Numbered from the stretch's first letter, positions 6,979 to 14,597 are shown. The stretch: 20,438 nt of DNA from Actinomycetes bacterium (GCA_023461275.1 JAEYMI010000067.1:1-20438); one strand, 5' to 3'. Program-made: numbers and translations. Notes: generated from the sequence alone by a model not told the origin.

Positions 6979-7985
6979 TGCGGTGAACTCACCGCACTGT
7001 CCGTAGCTTTCGGCCGCATCGCGAACCATCCGGCAACCCCGACAATGCTCAGCATCACGATGTTGTGGAGGTACTTGGCGATGGGTGCCACGTCACCACC
7101 GAGCGGGTCGCCGAGGAACGCCAGGATCCCTCGGGCCAGCAACACTCCCACTCCGATCGCCGCGGTATGCCGAAACGTCCACCACTGCGTCGTCGACTCC
7201 CGCCACAGCAGACCGCCACCGACCCCGATGGCCAGCAGATAGATCACGACGCCGGGCCAGGTCGGTGGTACCGATTCGATGATGCCCGCCGCCGCCATGG
7301 CTGCCGCGACGATGACCGGCACGTCAACCGGTCGACGCGGAACCACACGCGGCGTGGCTCGCTCACCGACAAGCGTTGCCGTGCAACATAATCCGACCAC
7401 CAGCACCGCGCCGGCCATCAGCTGCCCGGTCGACGCCGAATGTGATTGCGGGTCAGCGGCGATCATCCCAGCCGTGGCGGCGTAGGCCACCGCGGCGATC
7501 ACGATGCCGGGCCATCGAAGCCACGGCCGGTGGGCATCGGCCGCGCGCCACGCCTCGGCGACCGCGATCGGTGCGGCGAAGCTGAAAATCACATGTCCGA
7601 CAACGAAACTCAGCGCCGCGTAGGCGGGTACGCCCGGCCACGCCAGCCAGGTCCCGTCGCGCAGTTCGCGCCAGCCGTCGTATCCCTGATAGTCCGAGCT
7701 GAACAACGACTGGTCGATCAGGCAGCACTGCGCGACGCCGAGCGCCGCGAATCCGAGCAGCATGCTCGGCCAACCCCAGCCGCGTCGTCGGGCGATCTCG
7801 CGGACCAGCACTGCGGGTGCGCCGTAGAGCGCGGTGAAGAACACCAGGTCGACGAGCACCTTGCCCACGTGCCCGGTGCTCGGGCCGTACCCGGAGAGCA
7901 GTTCGGCTCCGACGCCGCACAGCGCCGCGGCTGCCAGCGCGGTGGACGCAGACGAGGTGAACCCGGTGTGCCGTACCGATGTCAT
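6969..7985 (-). CDS. Polytopic membrane protein of unknown function
   Basis: The 338-residue product is mostly hydrophobic, with about eight or nine predicted membrane segments separated by short loops; a small basic amino-terminus precedes the first at about residues 15-32. No catalytic or transporter signature is recognised. A loop near residues 90-110 (DQSLFSSDYQGYDGWRELRD) is polar and aromatic and may be extracellular. The start is ATG at 7985, with only 118 nt to the divergent hydrolase gene. The last eleven codons are encoded by the terminator-like hairpin and the fourth 16-bp repeat, so the carboxy-terminus may have been created or extended by that element. The gene is convergent with the exporter and no partner is evident. 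Real coding is supported by the coherent membrane pattern over the full length. Confidence 0.75.
   Translation of the reverse strand: MTSVRHTGFTSSASTALAAAALCGVGAELLSGYGPSTGHVGKVLVDLVFFTALYGAPAVLVREIARRRGWGWPSMLLGFAALGVAQCCLIDQSLFSSDYQGYDGWRELRDGTWLAWPGVPAYAALSFVVGHVIFSFAAPIAVAEAWRAADAHRPWLRWPGIVIAAVAYAATAGMIAADPQSHSASTGQLMAGAVLVVGLCCTATLVGERATPRVVPRRPVDVPVIVAAAMAAAGIIESVPPTWPGVVIYLLAIGVGGGLLWRESTTQWWTFRHTAAIGVGVLLARGILAFLGDPLGGDVAPIAKYLHNIVMLSIVGVAGWFAMRPKATDSAVSSPHCP
6970..7005. terminator. Perfect 16-bp hairpin, bidirectional terminator candidate
   Basis: TACGGACAGTGCGGTG (6970-6985) pairs perfectly with CACCGCACTGTCCGTA (6990-7005) across a 4-nt loop, AACT. It lies between two converging genes, the usual place for a shared terminator. 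It also codes the last residues (TDSAVSSPHC) of the minus-strand gene, so the stop codon of that gene sits in the base of the stem. No long T-run follows. Confidence 0.8.
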
Positions 7986-8034
7986 GGACGCCGATGGTAG
8001 TTAGCGCTGCTACGTTCTGCTTCCGGCGTCGTCT

Positions 8035-8098
8035 GACCAGATGAGCCCGACCAGGTGAGCCCGACCGGATGAGACAGCCTCGACCGGATGAGACAGTG
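8035..8098 (+). repeat. Short degenerate direct-repeat array upstream of the hydrolase
   Basis: Four head-to-tail units start with GACC: GACCAGATGAGCCC (8035-8048), GACCAGGTGAGCCC (8049-8062), GACCGGATGAGACAGCCTC (8063-8081) and GACCGGATGAGACAGTG (8082-8098). The array ends 5 nt before the hydrolase ATG, so it occupies the leader or operator position. It could be regulator-binding iterons or plain slippage. Confidence 0.75.
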
Positions 8099-8103
8099 AT
8101 GCC

Positions 8104-8868
8104 ATGGATGCGACGAACCAGCCCCAGCCGCCGGTCGTGCTGATCGCGCCGGCGATGGCCGTCGGCTCGCGGTACTACCGGCCGGTCATCGAGGAGTTCC
8201 GTCGGCACGGTTGGGACGCACAGGCGTTGACCCGCCGAGGCTTCGAACTCGACGCGCCCGCCGCGTCGCGCGAGCACGACTGGTCCTATGCCGACGAGAT
8301 CGACGACATCGCCGGCGCGGTCAGCGCGGCCCGCGACGCTCATCCCGGCCGGCCGATTCTGCTGCTCGGTCACAGCCTTGGTGGACAACTCGTCGCCGGG
8401 CACGAGGTGACCCAACCGAACGTCGACGGCCTGATCACCGTCGGCGGCGCGTTCCCGCATCACCGCACATACTCCTACCGCGGTGGTGGAATCTGGATGT
8501 TCGGCGCGTTGGTGATCCCGGCACTGACAACGTTGTTCGGCTATGTGCCCAAGCCGGCGTTCGGGGCGCCGGGTGCGCGAACGTTGATGCGCGAGTGGGC
8601 ACGGATCGTCGTCACCGGACGCCCGCCGTTCCCGACATCGTCGAAGGTCGCGACCCCGTCGCTGGTCATCAGCCTCGGCGACGACAGGCTGGCCCCGCGT
8701 CGTGCCGTCGAATACTTCGCGCACCGCATGTTCGATCCCGCCGCCATGACGCGATGGCACTACGCCACCTCCGACGTCGCGCCCGGCGACAGCAACGACC
8801 ACCTCGGATGGGCGCGTGCGCCGCGGGGCGTCGTCGACCATGTGGTCGCGTGGTGGGGTGAGCGGTAG
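8104..8868 (+). CDS. Alpha/beta hydrolase
   Basis: The 254-residue protein is a compact alpha/beta hydrolase. The nucleophile elbow is GHSLGG with S91; the acid is D193 or D194 in SLGDDRLAP; the catalytic His is H233 in NDHLGWAR. An amino-terminal strand (VVLIAPAMAVGSRYYRPV) supplies the oxyanion region. It resembles the COG4757-type predicted hydrolases, whose substrate is not known; esterase or lipase activity is only inferred from the fold. ATG 8104 directly follows the short repeat array, and no good Shine-Dalgarno is seen because the repeats occupy that space; a second in-frame codon choice would shorten the protein little. It is divergent from the membrane-protein gene and has no same-strand partner within 170 nt. 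Fold and triad are secure. Confidence 0.87.
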   Translation: MDATNQPQPPVVLIAPAMAVGSRYYRPVIEEFRRHGWDAQALTRRGFELDAPAASREHDWSYADEIDDIAGAVSAARDAHPGRPILLLGHSLGGQLVAGHEVTQPNVDGLITVGGAFPHHRTYSYRGGGIWMFGALVIPALTTLFGYVPKPAFGAPGARTLMREWARIVVTGRPPFPTSSKVATPSLVISLGDDRLAPRRAVEYFAHRMFDPAAMTRWHYATSDVAPGDSNDHLGWARAPRGVVDHVVAWWGER

Positions 8869-9002
8869 ATGGTCGTGCTGTGGACTGATATTCGGGGATG
8901 TGGATAGCTTTCCGCACGTCAGGATCGAATAGGCCGAACCATGGCACTCTCGGCTCATGGGAGTCCGTCACTACAGATATCCGAGCACCACGCATCGACC
9001 AA

Positions 9003-9039
9003 GGTATGTTGATACCAATTAGCAGATATGGAGGTATCA
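9003..9039. promoter_or_regulatory. Inverted-repeat operator candidate of vapBC
   Basis: TGATACC (9010-9016) is complementary to GGTATCA (9033-9039), and a further GGTAT lies at 9003-9007, giving three copies of one half-site in alternating orientation. TATGTT (9005-9010) is a possible -10 box inside the element. The ribosome binding site GGAGGT (9030-9035) overlaps the last copy, so bound VapB(C) would block both promoter and leader, the normal autoregulation of this class. Confidence 0.6.
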
Positions 9040-9041
9040 CC

Positions 9042-9284
9042 ATGGCCATGCACATTCGTAGCGCCAAGGCTCACGAGCTGGTCAGGGAGATCGCGGAGCG
9101 GACCGGACAGACTCAGGAGGGCGCGGTGTTGGCGGCCGCGGAGTTCTATCTTCGTTCATTGCGGCAGACGAGCCGGGCGCAGGAAATCCTTGATGAAGGC
9201 GTCGCATTGGGAAGACTCGTCGGGCTTGAATGTGGAGCGGACCCGACGGCGGATCTATACGACGACAACGGATTACCGGCATGA
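9042..9284 (+). CDS. vapB: VapB-type antitoxin
   Basis: The 80-residue protein fits the Rv0623/PSK-type VapB family: a short amino-terminal DNA-binding segment (MAMHIRSAKAHELVREIAER, residues 1-20), a helical middle, and an acidic, aromatic carboxy-terminal tail (DLYDDNGLPA) that in relatives occupies the toxin groove. It neutralises the PIN-domain RNase encoded next and represses the operon. ATG 9042 follows GGAGGT with 6-nt spacing; an in-frame Met two codons later is the alternative. Its TGA overlaps the toxin ATG by four bases (ATGA, 9281-9284), the classical translational coupling of such pairs. The frame stays open upstream to 8898, but that part covers the operator and is rejected. Confidence 0.88.
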   Translation: MAMHIRSAKAHELVREIAERTGQTQEGAVLAAAEFYLRSLRQTSRAQEILDEGVALGRLVGLECGADPTADLYDDNGLPA

Positions 9285-9667
9285 TCGTCGACACATCAGC
9301 GGTTGTCGCCATTCTGGCGGATGAGCCGGATGCGCTGCGCTACGCCGGCGCGCTGGCCGGTGGTCGGGCGCAGATGTCGGCCGGCACCTACTTGGAGTGC
9401 TCGATTGTGTTGGGCCGTAAGGGCATCACCGCAGAGCATCTCTTCGACGCCTGGCTGACCCGAGCAGGGATCGGCATTGTTGACGTGACAGCGGATCACG
9501 CGCGCGTTGCGAGACAAGCATTCCGAGATTTTGGCAAGGGGAGCGGTCATCCGGCGGCGCTCAATTTTGGCGACTGCTTCGCCTTCGCGCTTGCTGCCTC
9601 TACTGGGGAACCGCTGTTGTGGAAGGGTGATGATTTCGGGCACACCGGAATTCCGTCGGCCCTGTGA
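9281..9667 (+). CDS. vapC: VapC-type PIN-domain ribonuclease toxin
   Basis: The 128-residue PIN-domain protein has the normal VapC length. The acidic metal site is complete: D4 in MIVDTSAVVAIL, E39 in GTYLECSIV, D98 in NFGDCFAFALA and D117 or D118 in WKGDDF. VapC toxins cleave tRNA or rRNA with Mg2+ and stop growth until inhibited by VapB. The intact active site implies a functional toxin rather than a relic. Start ATG 9281 overlaps the antitoxin stop; the frame is open 17 codons further upstream, but this would add residues before the invariant MIVDTSA start. It is convergent with the nitroreductase gene, with only 24 nt between them. The specific RNA target cannot be read from sequence. Confidence 0.93.
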   Translation: MIVDTSAVVAILADEPDALRYAGALAGGRAQMSAGTYLECSIVLGRKGITAEHLFDAWLTRAGIGIVDVTADHARVARQAFRDFGKGSGHPAALNFGDCFAFALAASTGEPLLWKGDDFGHTGIPSAL

Positions 9668-9691
9668 TGCGCGAGCGCTGTCTCCCCGCCG

Positions 9692-10234
9692 TCACGGCAG
9701 CCGCGTGATCAGGCTTTCCGCGTCGACGGGCAGTCGTCTGGCCGGGCGGTCGTTCTTTCCGCCGACGTAGAGCCACCCGAGCAACTTCTCACCTTCGGTG
9801 AGGCCGTGTACGCGGGCCACCTCGTCGGCGCGGACGAAGTCGCCGGTGCGCCAAATGACGCCGTAGCCGGCCTCGTCGAGAAGCAGGCTCAACGCGTGGC
9901 CGACCCCGGCGGCGGTCGCATCCTGTTCCCACTCAGTCACTTTCGGCGTCGGGACGTGTCTGGCGACGATCGCGATCAACAGCGGTGCACGCAGCGTCTT
10001 GGTCGATGGCTCGGAGTCCGTGGCCCGGCCGATGGCCTCACCCAGGCGAATCCGATCGTCGCCGCGCAGTTCGATGAGTCGCCACGGCCGCAGATTCGCG
10101 TGATCGGCCACGCGGCCTGCCGCGGCCACGAGTTCAACGAGCTGTGCGTGGTCGGGGGCATCGTCGGTGACCTTGGACCACGAATGACGCGCCAGCATGG
10201 CGTCGCGAACCGGAGTGGCAGGGGGTTGCGGCAT
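9692..10234 (-). CDS. Nitroreductase-family FMN oxidoreductase
   Basis: The 180-residue protein is a short nitroreductase of the RutE/YdjA-like group. Visible features: the FMN-phosphate-binding start (RDAMLARHSWSKV, near residues 10-22), a loop ADHANLRPWRLIEL at 43-56, and the terminal GVIWRTG and LGWLYVGGKND blocks that close the FMN site in the dimer. Members use NAD(P)H to reduce nitro groups, quinones or enoyl-type substrates. It starts 18 nt downstream of the stop of the CoA-transferase gene on the same strand, so the two are probably one operon and may act on one pathway of acyl-CoA or aromatic acid metabolism, controlled by the divergent IclR gene. Start ATG 10234. Family call firm; substrate unknown. 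It could also supply reduced flavin to the SfnB-like monooxygenase, but nothing shows this directly. Confidence 0.86.
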   Translation of the reverse strand: MPQPPATPVRDAMLARHSWSKVTDDAPDHAQLVELVAAAGRVADHANLRPWRLIELRGDDRIRLGEAIGRATDSEPSTKTLRAPLLIAIVARHVPTPKVTEWEQDATAAGVGHALSLLLDEAGYGVIWRTGDFVRADEVARVHGLTEGEKLLGWLYVGGKNDRPARRLPVDAESLITRLP

Positions 10235-10252
10235 GCGTTTACCGTACTGGTG

Positions 10253-11623
10253 TCATCGCCACGCCAACACAGATGTCCCGAGCGGGACGGCGGCACGCTG
10301 TCGTGGTGTCGGACGCCCATGAAACCGAATCGGAATCACGGGCTCGGTGACGCGGCCGAAAGGTCCGTCGACGATGTCGAGATCGACGGTCCGTGAACCC
10401 CAGACCATCTCAGGGTCCGCGCCCGACGGACCCAACGATTGAACCCAGGTGCATACCCGCGAGAGGTTGATGCGCACCCGCCACGATCCGCCTTCGGACT
10501 GCCGACGACGCAGCGCGGCGACGATCCCGGTGGCGCCGAGGTAGGCGGCCAGATAGTCGTTGAGCAGGTGCGTCGGCGGCAGACGTGGTACGCCGTATCC
10601 CTCTTCAAGTGCGAATCCGGTTGCCGAACAGGCCAACTGGTCGAATCCACCGCGATCACCCCACGGCCCGTCGATGCCCCAGCAGTGGTATTCGACGACG
10701 ACGATCCCCGGCCGGAGTTCGGCGAGCCGCTCGGCATTGAGTCCGCGCTGGCGTAGACCGCGGTAAGCGTTGACGAAGACATCACCGCCGACGATGAGCT
10801 CGTCGAGTGCTGCCGCTTGCGCGCTGTCTCGGATATCGCAGTAGGCGTTGCGTTTTCCGCCTCCGGTGAGTGCCGGCATGGGATGTGGGTCGACGAGGTC
10901 GGGGCGGGTCACGTGGAGAACTTCGGCACCGAACGCGGCGAGCAGTTTGGTGCTGACCGGACCGGCGATCACATGGGTCATGTCGACCACCCGGACTCGC
11001 GAGAGCGGCGGCCACTGGTCGGCTGCCGGGAGGGGTTGAGCAGGGGCGTCGCCAATTCGGTCGAGTTCGATCACGGGATGGCGAAGGCTTTCGATACCTG
11101 CCGGGATCGCTGCCCACTCATCGGCAGATCGCGCCGCTGCCGCAACGCCGCCGGCCACGATGACGGCGTCCTCGAGGTCGTGCGAATTCCAGTTTCGGGC
11201 CGACGCCGCGATCCGGTCTTTGACCGGTGGGCAATCAAGTGCCAGACACACCGCGTCACGCTGATGGGGATAGGTGGTGATCAGGAAAGTCCACCCGTCC
11301 TTGGTTCGGTAGAAGTCGTTGTTGCGCAATGCCGTCGAATCTTCGGCGATACTGCTCACCGGCTGGCCGTTGACGGTGGTCAGATACGCGGCCCGAAGTT
11401 GATCGATGGCATCGGGGACGGTCACGGTGACCGGCGATGCATAGCCGAGCGCTGCGATCTGGGCGCCGAACGCCGCGATCGCGGCGGCCGAGGCATCTCC
11501 GATCCGATGCGGCGAGCCGGTGATGGGGTCTGCGCCGACGATGTGGCTCTCGCCGGCCGTGGTGCCGGTCAGCGCAGTCAGGTCGTCGACGACGGTCGAG
11601 ATGTCCGGTCTGCTGGTTGCCAT
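10253..11623 (-). CDS. CaiB/BaiF (family III) CoA-transferase with permuted domain order
   Basis: The 456-residue protein has family III CoA-transferase motifs in reversed order. Residues 104-192 (FYRTKDGWTFLITTYPHQRD ... SADEWAAI ... PVIELDRIGDAP) resemble the part normally at the carboxy-terminus. Residues 209-395 carry the usual start of the fold (RVRVVDMTHVIAGP, then LLAAFGAEVLHV, GGGKRN, DVFVNAYR) and GGFDQ, whose D328 sits where the catalytic Asp is expected. As I recall it, bacterial and fungal relatives share this layout. These enzymes move CoA between carboxylic acids. ATG 11623 is preferred; the open frame continues another 79 codons upstream but would overlap the divergent IclR gene and has no homology. 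It is the first gene of a probable two-gene operon with the nitroreductase. Confidence 0.85.
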   Translation of the reverse strand: MATSRPDISTVVDDLTALTGTTAGESHIVGADPITGSPHRIGDASAAAIAAFGAQIAALGYASPVTVTVPDAIDQLRAAYLTTVNGQPVSSIAEDSTALRNNDFYRTKDGWTFLITTYPHQRDAVCLALDCPPVKDRIAASARNWNSHDLEDAVIVAGGVAAAARSADEWAAIPAGIESLRHPVIELDRIGDAPAQPLPAADQWPPLSRVRVVDMTHVIAGPVSTKLLAAFGAEVLHVTRPDLVDPHPMPALTGGGKRNAYCDIRDSAQAAALDELIVGGDVFVNAYRGLRQRGLNAERLAELRPGIVVVEYHCWGIDGPWGDRGGFDQLACSATGFALEEGYGVPRLPPTHLLNDYLAAYLGATGIVAALRRRQSEGGSWRVRINLSRVCTWVQSLGPSGADPEMVWGSRTVDLDIVDGPFGRVTEPVIPIRFHGRPTPRQRAAVPLGTSVLAWR

Positions 11624-11687
11624 GTATCCAGCCTTCGCCGGGTCCGGCCCCGAGTGCAGATCTTCCGAATATCCGTAAAGTTGGGCT
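11624..11687. promoter_or_regulatory. Divergent promoter region between CoA-transferase and iclR-type genes
   Basis: Only 64 nt separate the two divergent start codons. TAAAGT (11676-11681) is a -10-like box 6 nt before the regulator ATG at 11688, again a leaderless arrangement. The AT-richer centre (11661-11682) is where an IclR dimer could control both genes. No strong palindrome is visible. Confidence 0.45.
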
Positions 11688-12401
11688 ATGTCGTCCAACC
11701 GGGCAATCATGCGCGCCGATCGCATCCTCGAAGTGGTGGCACGCTCGGCAGACCCGTTGTCGCTGAGCGAGATTGCGCGCGGCGTCGGGGCGCCGCTGTC
11801 CTCCACTTTGGATCTGTTGAACGACCTGGCGGGCCGCGGGTATCTCGTTCGGGCAGACAAGGCATATCGGTTGGGTCCGAGGCTTCTGACACTTCGGTTG
11901 ATCGCTGCGCATGCCGATCAACCGCCGATCGGTCGCAATGATCTTGCCGCCCTTGCCGAACACGTCGGAACGCCCGTCGCGCTGGCCGTACTCGTCGGCT
12001 CGGACATCATTTACCTGGGCACATCAGGTGAAGTGTCGCCCCGCGCGCAGGCCGTGGTCGGTGAGTACCGCCCCCGTCCGTTGCTACGTACCGCCGCAGG
12101 ACGGGCATTCCTGGCATTTGCTGACTCGGCGGATCGTGATCGACTCATCGCCGCTCACACTTCTGGTGAACAGGCACAGGAGTTCCGTCGCGAGATACCC
12201 GCGATCCGACGACGGGGCTATGCGGTCAGCGACGGACTGGCGGACCCGGAGATCCGCGCGTGCGGTGTGCCCGTTTTCGATCGCGGGTTGCTCGCCGGTG
12301 TTGTCGTGATTGTCGGTGCACGGGAAAGTCCCGAGCCCGGTCACGCCGTCGACCGGGCCGCACGTGAAGCGCGGAAGTGGTTGCTGGCGTCGGGGCATTG
12401 A
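11688..12401 (+). CDS. IclR-family transcriptional regulator
   Basis: The 237-residue protein has both IclR domains. Residues 6-60 form the winged helix-turn-helix (ADRILEVVARSADPLSLSEI, then PLSSTLDLLNDLAGRGYLVR), and residues 75-237 the effector-binding domain, with PRPLLRTAAGRAFLAF and the typical RRRGYAVSDG followed by GVPVFDRG. IclR proteins respond to small organic acids and often control adjacent catabolic genes. This gene is divergent from a CoA-transferase/nitroreductase operon across a 64-nt gap, a strong placement for local control. ATG 11688 is selected by the HTH start and by a -10-like box 6 nt upstream. It ends 191 nt before the stop of the convergent HNH gene; that gap holds nothing recognisable. 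Confidence 0.92.
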   Translation: MSSNRAIMRADRILEVVARSADPLSLSEIARGVGAPLSSTLDLLNDLAGRGYLVRADKAYRLGPRLLTLRLIAAHADQPPIGRNDLAALAEHVGTPVALAVLVGSDIIYLGTSGEVSPRAQAVVGEYRPRPLLRTAAGRAFLAFADSADRDRLIAAHTSGEQAQEFRREIPAIRRRGYAVSDGLADPEIRACGVPVFDRGLLAGVVVIVGARESPEPGHAVDRAAREARKWLLASGH

Positions 12402-12592
12402 GCACCCAGCGCGGTCCACCACTTTCGTCAAGGTCGATAACGTGCCGACCGAGCTGACCGACGGAGCCGGCGGTTCGACGCACGCCTACGCTATGGAGTT
12501 GTCAAAGATCGCGCGACTAGGCAGTTACGCTGTGCCGCAGGGTGTATCACGGCCAGTGGCGTTGTGACAGCCCGAAGTTTGGGCGGCGATGG

Positions 12593-13864
12593 TCAGGCCA
12601 CGAGGGTGAGCGTGCGCCGGTGGTGGGACTTCTGCGGCGTGCGCGTGGCGTCGACGGTGGTCGGCGGGATGAGCCATGGGTGGCGGTCGGCGCCGATGTA
12701 GATCTCCCACTTCTCGAGGTGCACTTCCGCGTGGCAGCACCGACACAACAGGCATCCGGCGTCGACGTCGGTGTGGCCGTGATCGCGTTCCCACCAGTCG
12801 ACGTGGTGGGCGTCGGTCATCGACGCCGGCGCGCCGCATTTGATGCAGCCTCGGTCGCGGATTTCCAGGGCCCGTTTCTGCGCGGCGGTGAAGGTGCGCA
12901 CGGTGCGCCCCATCGACAGCGGGACACCGTTGGTGTCGACGGTGACAGATTCGGCAAGTGCGTCGCACGCGGCGACTTGGGCGACGATCTCGTCGACGTG
13001 TCCGACGCTGGGTACGCGTGGCGTGTAGGGGGTGTCTGCGTTGAGCACGATCGACAACCGTGGTGCGACGACACTACCGACACCGTTGTCGCTCTTGCTG
13101 TTTCCGGTGGAGGCCATCAGGTGCAGGGCGTCGGCCATGCGCTGCGGTTTGCTGCGGCCGTCGGGTGAGCCGTCGGGTTCGGGGCGGGCGGAGGCGAGCG
13201 CGTTCAGGGTCGCCGACACCTGGGTGCCGATGACGGCATCGAGGTTGCCCGCCACCGTGAAGCGTCCGTCGTCGTTGCGGGTGACGCTCAGTTCGTTGGC
13301 GGCGCGGTCGGCGGACGCGTGCAGGCCGGACTCGGGGGAGTCGGGGGTGGCGGGGGCGAGGCTGTTGGCGATCTCGGTGGCCTTGTCCCGGAGTTGGGCC
13401 GGGGAGGCGCCGGAGTGGGCGTGGCCCATCAGCTCCGATTCCCGCTGGTCGCGGGCGGCGTCGTCGAGGCCACCGGAGCGACGCTCGATGACGGCCATGC
13501 CGCCGCACAGCGTCGCGGCCACCTCGGAGCTGATGCGGGCGTCGGCCAAGCTGGCGCGCACGCGGGGGAGTCCGGCGATCCGTGCGGCGACAGCGGTGGT
13601 GCGCGCGGCCGCTGCGGGCACGAGTCCAGCGGCGACCAACAGTTCGGCGGGGCGTCGACCTTGGCGGCGCGCCAGGCCGCTGCGTTCGATCTCGGCGACG
13701 GACTCGACCAGCCGCGCGTCGGCGAGGTTGCGCAGCTGAACCCAGCGTTGGATGTCATCGAACAGCTCTTCGTCGGCGCTGTTCGTGGGAATGGGCATCT
13801 GCGCCAACCGATCGAGCACTTCGACGACGCGTATCGGCTGTTCCTGGAGATCAAAAGTGGTCAT
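12593..13864 (-). CDS. DUF222/13E12-type HNH protein with altered HNH motif
   Basis: The 423-residue protein has the full family layout: helical DUF222 domain (about residues 10-300, with RRPAELLVAAGLVP and AGNLDAVIGTQVSATLNAL) and a carboxy-terminal HNH domain (about 335-390) with Cys pairs C340-x2-C343 and a C361LLC-type second pair. The first His pair (DAHHVDWW, H353/H354) and final His residues (CHAEVH) are present. The Asn expected in the middle (family form TDLxNGVLLC) is replaced by Ala at about residue 369 (TDVDAGCLLC), and the first His of the following HH pair is Cys. Nuclease activity may therefore be lost or altered. ATG 13864 is preferred; a TTG 15 codons upstream is the alternative. 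It is a paralogue-class match to the partial gene at 2-742, but the HNH sequences differ widely. Confidence 0.88.
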   Translation of the reverse strand: MTTFDLQEQPIRVVEVLDRLAQMPIPTNSADEELFDDIQRWVQLRNLADARLVESVAEIERSGLARRQGRRPAELLVAAGLVPAAAARTTAVAARIAGLPRVRASLADARISSEVAATLCGGMAVIERRSGGLDDAARDQRESELMGHAHSGASPAQLRDKATEIANSLAPATPDSPESGLHASADRAANELSVTRNDDGRFTVAGNLDAVIGTQVSATLNALASARPEPDGSPDGRSKPQRMADALHLMASTGNSKSDNGVGSVVAPRLSIVLNADTPYTPRVPSVGHVDEIVAQVAACDALAESVTVDTNGVPLSMGRTVRTFTAAQKRALEIRDRGCIKCGAPASMTDAHHVDWWERDHGHTDVDAGCLLCRCCHAEVHLEKWEIYIGADRHPWLIPPTTVDATRTPQKSHHRRTLTLVA

Positions 13865-13977
13865 GCTGAACAACTTTCGGCCTACCCAGGGTTCTCGGCT
13901 CCCGGGCAACTGGTCGGGGGGACACCCACATCAACCACGCCTACATCTTCAGATACGCTCACATTTCACAGCTGGGA

Positions 13978-13999
13978 TCAGACTATCGGACGGGTCTGA
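13978..13999. promoter_or_regulatory. Short inverted repeat in the HNH/Nudix intergenic region
   Basis: TCAGAC (13978-13983) and GTCTGA (13994-13999) are complementary across 10 nt, about midway in the 238-nt gap between two divergent genes. It may be an operator. Apart from a weak CAACC/GGTTG dyad at 14075-14090 just before the Nudix start, the gap shows nothing else. Confidence 0.3.
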
Positions 14000-14102
14000 C
14001 AAAACCGTTCCGACCGGTATTCGCGTTGCTCATCGACCGTATGGCGGCGGGTCTTCCGACGAGTTCATTACCGCCAACCGAACGAGGTTGAATGGGGTCA
14101 CT

Positions 14103-14537
14103 ATGGCCGACCTTCCCAAGCACCACGTCAGCGTCGCCGGCGTTGTCTTCGACGACGAGCGGCACGTTCTGCTGATCCGACGCCGCGACACCGGCGCGTG
14201 GGAAATCCCCGGCGGCGTACTCGAATTGGATGAATCCATCGAGGCGGGTCTGGTCCGAGAGGTCGAGGAGGAGACCGGGATTCGGGTACGTCCGGTCCGG
14301 TTCAGCGGGGTCTACAAGAACGTTGCCCGTGGCGTCGTAGCGCTGGTCTATGTCTGTGCGCCGGTGGACGGCGCGACGAGGACGTCGGACGAATCCGTCG
14401 CCGTCGAGTGGGTCAGCGTCGACGAGGCGCGCGACAGGCTCAGCGACATGTTCTGGATGCGAGTCTCGGATGCACTCGACGACGAGGTGCGGACGCGAGT
14501 GCATGACGGGACTCGGGAGCTGCCGGGTCTCCCATGA
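14103..14537 (+). CDS. Nudix hydrolase
   Basis: The 144-residue protein has a complete Nudix box at residues 38-60 (GVLELDE, then LVREVEEETGI), matching G-x5-E-x7-R-E-U-x-E-E-x-G-U with metal-binding Glu residues 53, 56 and 57. The preceding VAGVVFDDERHVLLIRRRD and WEIPGG are the standard first strands and loop. Such enzymes hydrolyse nucleoside diphosphates linked to another moiety; this short single-domain form could act on damaged nucleotides, sugar nucleotides or dinucleotides, and sequence alone does not decide. ATG 14103 is chosen because homology begins within ten residues; the frame is open far upstream only by composition. It is divergent from the HNH gene and convergent with the stress-protein gene. 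Confidence 0.93.
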   Translation: MADLPKHHVSVAGVVFDDERHVLLIRRRDTGAWEIPGGVLELDESIEAGLVREVEEETGIRVRPVRFSGVYKNVARGVVALVYVCAPVDGATRTSDESVAVEWVSVDEARDRLSDMFWMRVSDALDDEVRTRVHDGTRELPGLP

Positions 14538-14554
14538 GAACCAATTCTGCGCTG

Positions 14555-14597
14555 TGGGATCAGAAGTGCCAGAAATGATCCGAAGGATTCGATCCCA
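14555..14597. terminator. Nested inverted repeat between convergent genes
   Basis: TGGGATC (14555-14561) pairs with GATCCCA (14591-14597), and the 29-nt loop contains a smaller ATCC-GAA-GGAT hairpin. It lies in the 84-nt gap between the Nudix and stress-protein stop codons, so a shared terminator is likely. There is no T-run in either direction. Confidence 0.5.

Noticed and set aside
11624..11860. Longer start for the CoA-transferase
   Set aside because: It would overlap the divergent IclR gene and add a low-complexity Arg/Ser stretch outside the family.
10817..11941. 374-codon plus-strand frame over the CoA-transferase
   Set aside because: The minus strand carries all conserved CoA-transferase motifs; the plus frame also overlaps the IclR gene in another frame.
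12402..12592. Small gene between the IclR and HNH genes
   Set aside because: Only short frames without ribosome binding sites; a weak GCCC/GGGC dyad near 12570-12584 is too short to call a terminator.
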